Source of the DNA: an uncultured Clostridia bacterium
GTDB lineage: Bacteria; Bacillota; Clostridia; Lachnospirales; Anaerotignaceae
Length of the DNA stretch: 64,000 nucleotides
Reading direction: 5' to 3'
Assembly: GCA_910587195.1 (NCBI GenBank)
Contig: CAJUKL010000001.1
Location: 74,764 to 138,763 of the forward strand
Shown here piece by piece: positions 62,208 through 64,000 of this stretch; within the stretch, counting starts at the first letter, position 1, and every line of letters begins with the position of its first letter. The position numbers and the translations under genes were made by a program. The notes under the pieces were generated by a model. That model saw nothing but the letters and a program-made list of their open reading frames with translations, searched no databases and had not been told where the DNA came from.

Positions 62208-63407
62208 ATGAGCGAATTTAACACAATCGAAGAAGCATTAGAAGATTTAAGAGCAGGAAAATGGATTGTAGTGGTAGATGATGAAGACAGAGAAAATGAA
62301 GGAGATATTATTGTTGCTGCAGAATTTGCCACAACAGAAGCAGTCAATTTTATGGCAAGTTATGCAAAAGGCTTAATCTGTATGCCTATGACAGAAGAAA
62401 TGGCAAGTAAATTACAATTTCATCCTATGGTAAAAAAGAATACGGATAATCATGAAACAGCTTTTACTGTTTCTATAGATCATGTAGATACAACAACAGG
62501 TATTTCTGCCTATGAAAGAGGAATTACTGCTAGAAAGGTTGTGGAAGAAACAGCAAAACCAGAAGATTTTAGACGACCTGGACATATGTTTCCTTTGGTA
62601 GCAAAACCAATGGGTGTATTAGAAAGAAATGGGCATACAGAAGCAACCGTAGATTTAATGAAACTTGCAGGTTTAAAACCTTGTGGACTTTGTTGTGAAA
62701 TTATGAGAGAGGACGGTTATATGGCAAGACTGCCCTATTTAATTGAATTTGCAAAAAAGTATGGTTTAAAACTGATTACGATTGCAGATTTAATCACATA
62801 TCGTAAAAATCATGAAAAATTAGTAGAGTGTGTAGCAAAAGCAAAAATGCCTACTCATTATGGTGATTTTACTATCCATGGTTATATCAATAAATTAAAT
62901 GGGGAGCACCATGTTGCGCTGACTATGGGAGATGTTGCAGATGGAAAACCTGTACTTTGTAGAGTGCACTCTGAATGTTTAACAGGAGATGCTTTAGGTT
63001 CTGCTCGTTGCGATTGTGGACAACAATATGATGCTGCTATGAAAAAAATTGCAGCAGAAGGGAGAGGTGTATTGCTTTATATGAGGCAAGAAGGGCGTGG
63101 TATTGGTTTAATTAATAAAATAAAAGCATATGCTCTGCAAGATGAAGGCTATGATACAATAGAAGCAAACATTAAATTAGGTTTTCCGGCAGATATGAGA
63201 GATTACACCATTGGTACGCAAATATTAGCAGATTTAGGAATCCGTAAAATGAGATTAATGACTAATAATCCTAAAAAAATTGAGGGACTGGCAAATTATA
63301 ATTTAGAAATTGTGGAAAGAGTACCCATTCAAATGGAGTTAGGAAAGGATGACGAAATTTATTTAAAAACAAAACAACAAAAAATGGGACATTTATTGAC
63401 ATATTAA
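62208..63407 (+). CDS. ribBA: Bifunctional DHBP synthase / GTP cyclohydrolase II
   Basis: A 399-residue fusion that supplies both precursors of riboflavin. Residues 1-200: RibB, with [20 protein letters not shown] and [24 protein letters not shown]. Residues about 205-399: RibA, with the zinc cluster [17 protein letters not shown] and [20 protein letters not shown]. All key Cys and acidic residues are present. The gene starts 12 bp after ribE with TAGGAGG. Confidence 0.96.
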   Translation: MSEFNTIEEALEDLRAGKWIVVVDDEDRENEGDIIVAAEFATTEAVNFMASYAKGLICMPMTEEMASKLQFHPMVKKNTDNHETAFTVSIDHVDTTTGISAYERGITARKVVEETAKPEDFRRPGHMFPLVAKPMGVLERNGHTEATVDLMKLAGLKPCGLCCEIMREDGYMARLPYLIEFAKKYGLKLITIADLITYRKNHEKLVECVAKAKMPTHYGDFTIHGYINKLNGEHHVALTMGDVADGKPVLCRVHSECLTGDALGSARCDCGQQYDAAMKKIAAEGRGVLLYMRQEGRGIGLINKIKAYALQDEGYDTIEANIKLGFPADMRDYTIGTQILADLGIRKMRLMTNNPKKIEGLANYNLEIVERVPIQMELGKDDEIYLKTKQQKMGHLLTY

Positions 63408-63424
63408 AAGGAGGAAAATAAATT

Positions 63425-63886
63425 ATGAAAGTTTTAGAAGGAAATTTAGTAGCACAAAATATAAAAGTAGCATTAGTAGCAGCAAGATTTAATGAATTTA
63501 TTGTTTCAAAGCTAATTAGTGGTGCAGTAGATGGTTTAAAAAGACATAACGTTACAGAAGATGACATTACTCTTGCATGGGTACCAGGTGCCTTTGAAAT
63601 TCCTTTGATTGCTTCAAAATTGGCAAAAACAGGAAAATATGATGCAGTCATTTGTCTTGGAGCAGTGATAAGGGGTGCAACTTCCCATTATGATTATGTT
63701 TGTAATGAGGTATCGAAAGGTGTTGCTCATGTTTCATTGGAAACGGGTATCCCTGTATTATTCGGTGTGTTAACAACAGATAACATTGAACAGGCGATTG
63801 AAAGAGCTGGAACAAAAGCCGGAAATAAGGGATATGATTGTGCTTTATCTGCAATAGAAATGATAAATTTGAGTAAACAAATATAA
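63425..63886 (+). CDS. ribH: 6,7-dimethyl-8-ribityllumazine synthase
   Basis: Makes the lumazine substrate of RibE. The 153-residue protein has [64 protein letters not shown] and the His in THSHYD-like ATSHYD, with [15 protein letters not shown]. It likely forms an icosahedral or pentameric shell with RibE. It is the last rib gene; repeat copy 9 begins 7 nt after its stop. Confidence 0.96.
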   Translation: MKVLEGNLVAQNIKVALVAARFNEFIVSKLISGAVDGLKRHNVTEDDITLAWVPGAFEIPLIASKLAKTGKYDAVICLGAVIRGATSHYDYVCNEVSKGVAHVSLETGIPVLFGVLTTDNIEQAIERAGTKAGNKGYDCALSAIEMINLSKQI

Positions 63887-63892
63887 AACAAA

Positions 63893-64000
63893 CTTACTTT
63901 CTTGAAAGAAAGTAAGCAAAGAACTTTTGTGCAAAACTTCGTTTTGCTGCCGTGCAGGGAAGTTGAACAATTGTTGCGGTCGAACGAGAACAGAACACCA
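63893..64000 (+). repeat. Structured intergenic repeat, copy 9 (cut by window end)
   Basis: CTTACTTTCT-TGAA-AGAAAGTAAG, then CAAAGAACTTTTGT, GCAAAAC-TTC-GTTTTGC, and the TTGTTGCGGTCGAACGAGAACAG linker. Its first stem differs from copy 2 (CTTCC/GGAAG) by a compensated pair. It begins 7 bp after ribH. Confidence 0.85.

Noticed and set aside
34519..64000. CRISPR array
   Set aside because: The repeats are long, dispersed, irregularly spaced and not separated by uniform spacers; no cas genes.

Overview
The window is AT-rich DNA from an anaerobic, spore-lineage Firmicute, most likely a class Clostridia member of the Lachnospirales type. The evidence is SpoVG, a paired GlgC/GlgD glycogen system, T-box leaders on serS and the leu operon, an FMN riboswitch on the rib operon, an SLH-domain surface protein, strong AGGAGG ribosome sites with several GTG/TTG starts, and tRNA genes without encoded CCA. 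The species cannot be named from sequence alone. The content is mostly core metabolism. There is no prophage, CRISPR array or conjugation module.

Layout. 1-4281: galactose uptake (mglA partial, mglB) divergent from galK. 4433-4465: three perfect DnaA boxes. 4476-5855: murC. 6347-9079: glgC-glgD-spoVG. 9115-12577: an RsiV-like stalk protein, guaB, a Gx transporter and a NusG-domain-II protein. 12635-14343: tRNA-Phe divergent from T-box-controlled serS. 14563-15349: two tiny paralogous membrane proteins. 15414-23189 (minus strand): arginine operon argC-argJ-like-argJ-MBL hydrolase-argB-argD, then an AlaX-type editing protein. 23437-31181: a 2,124-residue SLH surface protein and murA. 31366-31589: tRNA-Arg(CCU) behind a truncated tRNA-Arg(UCU) half. 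31692-33942: amino-acid ABC importer. 34859-36188: ECF sigma and anti-sigma. 36502-38962: thioredoxin and a GntR-regulated ABC exporter. 39861-42314: glmU, prs. 42588-47735 (minus): leuA-leuC-leuD-lipoprotein-leuB under a T-box. 48170-49234: zinc-ribbon protein. 49924-54151: ABC ATPase, CARDB-like anchor and FtsX permease. 54510-59913: MarR, HlyD, RND pump and P-II protein. 60063-63886: FMN riboswitch and ribD-ribE-ribBA-ribH.

Two things are not explained by ordinary genes. First, a family of non-coding repeats (roughly 50 to 375 bp, at least eight copies or fragments from 34.5 kb to the window end) sits mainly just 3' of genes. It is built from four hairpin modules whose arms show compensatory base changes between copies. 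Second, one of these repeats, at 49.37-49.68 kb, is interrupted by an IS200/IS605-type remnant. That remnant keeps both end hairpins, the 3' omegaRNA-like scaffold of a tnpB gene and a good promoter, but has no intact transposase or TnpB gene.

Regulation is unusually readable. Near-consensus sigma-A promoters are visible for many units. In three of them a palindromic operator occupies the spacer or lies just downstream (argC, marR, gntR). The window also contains murC, spoVG, glmU and prs, which cluster near the replication origin in Bacillus and Clostridium. Here they are scattered over about 38 kb, with a compact DnaA-box cluster beside murC.
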